From: Fidelibacterota bacterium
GTDB taxonomy: Bacteria > Fidelibacterota > Fidelibacteria > Fidelibacterales > Fidelibacteraceae
Length of the DNA: 8,230 nt
Assembly: GCA_023134755.1 (NCBI GenBank)
Contig: JAGLUM010000307.1
Coordinates: forward strand, 1 to 8,230
Direction of reading: 5' to 3'
Program-made: the position numbers and the translations under genes
The notes under the pieces: model-generated
Databases searched by the model: none
The model's input: only the letters and a program-made list of their open reading frames with translations
Told to the model about the DNA's origin: nothing
Part shown: positions 7,226 to 8,230 of the stretch, in pieces
How positions within the stretch are numbered: the first letter of the stretch is position 1
Layout: each line of letters begins with the position of its first letter

Positions 7226-7254
7226 AATATAAAATAATTTTTGGGAACTGGGAA
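7226..7254 (-). promoter_or_regulatory. Candidate promoter of the minus-strand hisS operon
   Basis: On the minus strand TTCCCA (7254-7249, four of six matches to TTGACA) is followed after 17 nt by TATATT (7231-7226, five of six matches to TATAAT). Transcription would start near 7219, giving a leader of roughly 45 nt to the ATG at 7173. The region is very AT-rich, so chance matches to -10 are common; the call rests on spacing and location ahead of the first operon gene. Confidence 0.3.
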
Positions 7255-7269
7255 ATTATTTAATATTTT
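7241..7269 (+). promoter_or_regulatory. Candidate promoter of the lipoprotein gene
   Basis: TTGGGA (7241-7246) and TATTTT (7264-7269) are separated by 17 nt, each matching four of six consensus bases. The start would be near 7276, about 20 nt before the ATG, leaving room for the GAGG Shine-Dalgarno at 7287-7290. Its -35 lies against the -35 candidate of the divergent operon promoter, so the two could share regulation. Evidence is weak. Confidence 0.25.
7242..7254. repeat. Tandem direct repeat TGGGAA-C-TGGGAA in the divergent intergenic region
   Basis: TGGGAA occurs at 7242-7247 and again at 7249-7254, separated by one C. It is the only G-rich patch in the AT-rich middle of the 122-bp region between the two divergent genes and overlaps both candidate -35 boxes. 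It could be an operator half-site pair with 7-bp spacing or simply coincidence. Confidence 0.4.
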
Positions 7270-7295
7270 TAAGAATAAAATTAAGCGAGGTCTCT

Positions 7296-8150
7296 ATGAA
7301 AAGAATACTTTTCCCTTTATTGATTATTGCTGTTATCATATCAAGTTGTGCCACTACACCGACACCGGCAGAACAGCCCATCATTATTAACAGTGATAAT
7401 ACGAACATTGCTCTTTTAGATAGGAAAATTGAAAATCTTAAAGACACAATGACTTTAGCGTTTGCATCTATGGACGAATACTATATTGCGCGTACGACAA
7501 AACTTCATGCCCAGCTTGATCGTTTAGAAGCTGAAAATGATGAAATGGAAATTCAAACCGATACCCTGATCGGAACCATCAATCGCATGAATGCATACCT
7601 CCAGGAATTAAACAAGATGCCTATTTTCTATGGTTCTCCAAAGATCATCGCTGAACAAACAGTACTCACACCGGAAGAGTTGATTGGCAAAGTCCCTGAA
7701 GAAGATATCATTATTAAACCCGAAAAGATCGTTCCTGAGGTAAAGATCCCGGTCACAGTAAAAACTGATCTCTTCCTGACGGATTATAAGAAGGGTTTAA
7801 ATATGTTTTATTATCAGCGCTATAGTGATGCCGTCGAAATCTTTGAAGACTTACTGGCTGATTATCCGAGGCATTACCTTGCCGGGAAGACTCAGTACTG
7901 GATCGGTGAAAGTTATTACTCGCTTCGTCAGTATAAAAAAGCCTACAACGCATTTAATGCTGTGTTTAATACCAATGCCTTTGATAAATACGACGATACC
8001 CAGCTCAAATTGGGGTTCTGTTATTTTAAAATGGGTAAAATGCGCTCCGCGGTTCAGGAATTTAAAAATCTCATTACCTACTACCCGAACAGTGATCATG
8101 TCACCATCGCCATCCGGCAAATCGGTATTATTCAGCAGTACTCTAAATAA
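7296..8150 (+). CDS. YbgF/CpoB-like lipoprotein: coiled coil plus TPR domain
   Basis: A 284-residue envelope protein. It starts with a lipoprotein signal peptide (MKRILFPLLIIAVIISSC) with lipobox I-S-S-C and lipidated Cys18; Ala at +2 favours the outer membrane. Residues about 38-106 are heptad-rich and predicted to form a coiled coil, followed by a Pro/Lys/Glu linker (about 110-158). The C-terminus has three tetratricopeptide repeats: about 163-194 (ending DLLADYP), 197-230 (QYWIGESYYSLRQYKKA) and 234-267 (LKLGFCYFKMGKMRSA, ending YYPNSD). This coiled-coil/TPR order is that of YbgF/CpoB, which in E. coli works with Tol-Pal and links peptidoglycan synthesis to outer-membrane constriction. E. 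coli CpoB is periplasmic and soluble, so the lipid anchor differs. No tol or pal gene is in view. The start has GAGG 5 nt upstream. It is transcribed divergently from the hisS unit and appears monocistronic because a terminator follows. Confidence 0.88.
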   Translation: MKRILFPLLIIAVIISSCATTPTPAEQPIIINSDNTNIALLDRKIENLKDTMTLAFASMDEYYIARTTKLHAQLDRLEAENDEMEIQTDTLIGTINRMNAYLQELNKMPIFYGSPKIIAEQTVLTPEELIGKVPEEDIIIKPEKIVPEVKIPVTVKTDLFLTDYKKGLNMFYYQRYSDAVEIFEDLLADYPRHYLAGKTQYWIGESYYSLRQYKKAYNAFNAVFNTNAFDKYDDTQLKLGFCYFKMGKMRSAVQEFKNLITYYPNSDHVTIAIRQIGIIQQYSK

Positions 8151-8170
8151 ACTGAGATTCACTTTAGAAT

Positions 8171-8208
8171 ATAACAAAGCCCTTATCATTTGATGAGGGC
8201 TTTGTTAT
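8171..8208 (+). terminator. Strong hairpin terminator after the lipoprotein gene
   Basis: An 18-bp inverted repeat with one G-T wobble: ATAACAAAGCCCTTATCA (8171-8188), loop TT with likely fraying, and TGATGAGGGCTTTGTTAT (8191-8208). It begins 20 nt after the lipoprotein stop. The core AAAGCCCT/AGGGCTTT is typical of intrinsic terminators. The tail is T-rich (TTTGTTATTGT) but not a clean T-run on either strand; because of its symmetry it could also stop transcription arriving on the minus strand from the right. Confidence 0.85.
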
Positions 8209-8230
8209 TGTGATAATAAAAAAAGCGAAT

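Noticed and set aside
7256..7447. A minus-strand frame with a hydrophobic start and a MGCSAG lipobox-like sequence
   Set aside because: It is antisense to the lipoprotein gene; the hydrophobic stretch is the mirror of that gene's codons and it runs through the intergenic region with no good ribosome site.
7825..8193. Overlapping plus and minus frames within the lipoprotein's TPR region (plus 7825-8193, minus 7851-8189)
   Set aside because: Both conflict with the clear TPR repeats in the true frame and run into the terminator hairpin.
1..8230. tRNA, rRNA, CRISPR array, insertion sequence, phage or defence genes
   Set aside because: No cloverleaf or rRNA-like stretch, no spaced repeats, no transposase or terminal inverted repeats, and all long frames are accounted for by metabolic or envelope genes.

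Overview
The window is a compact bacterial gene cluster of moderate-to-low GC with no RNA genes, mobile elements or CRISPR. An outer-membrane-type lipoprotein, an exported Ntn hydrolase and Shine-Dalgarno sites in front of most genes point to a diderm bacterium. The SD usage argues against a typical Bacteroidota genome. A lineage near the FCB/candidate-phylum diderms or the spirochaetes would fit, but the phylum cannot be fixed from sequence alone.

Layout. From 7173 down to the left edge, eight genes lie head to tail on the minus strand with gaps of 1-36 nt or short overlaps, so they look like one transcription unit. In transcription order they are: a small DUF2007-like protein, histidyl-tRNA synthetase (hisS), a trimeric-type purine nucleoside phosphorylase, an intracellular GH13 debranching enzyme, a DUF523/TudS-like Fe-S protein, an M29 aminopeptidase, a DUF362 protein with a 2x[4Fe-4S] ferredoxin tail, and the start of an exported C45/AAT-type Ntn hydrolase cut by the window edge. 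A 122-bp AT-rich divergent intergenic region (7174-7295) separates this unit from a plus-strand gene for a YbgF/CpoB-like lipoprotein (coiled coil plus TPRs). That gene ends in a strong hairpin terminator at 8171-8208.

How the genes work together. Apart from hisS, the minus-strand set reads as turnover and salvage: nucleosides (PNP), glycogen or starch branches (GH13), peptides (M29), possibly thiolated nucleobases (DUF523/TudS-like), and an amide or peptide bond substrate (C45). DUF362 is probably an electron-transfer or Fe-S protein of unknown role. No gene here is a clear defence or secondary-metabolite system. The main points for a second look are the shortened active-site loop of the PNP, the predicted signal-peptidase activation of the C45 enzyme, the TudS-like/PNP pairing, and the conserved-looking small gene 1 nt ahead of hisS.
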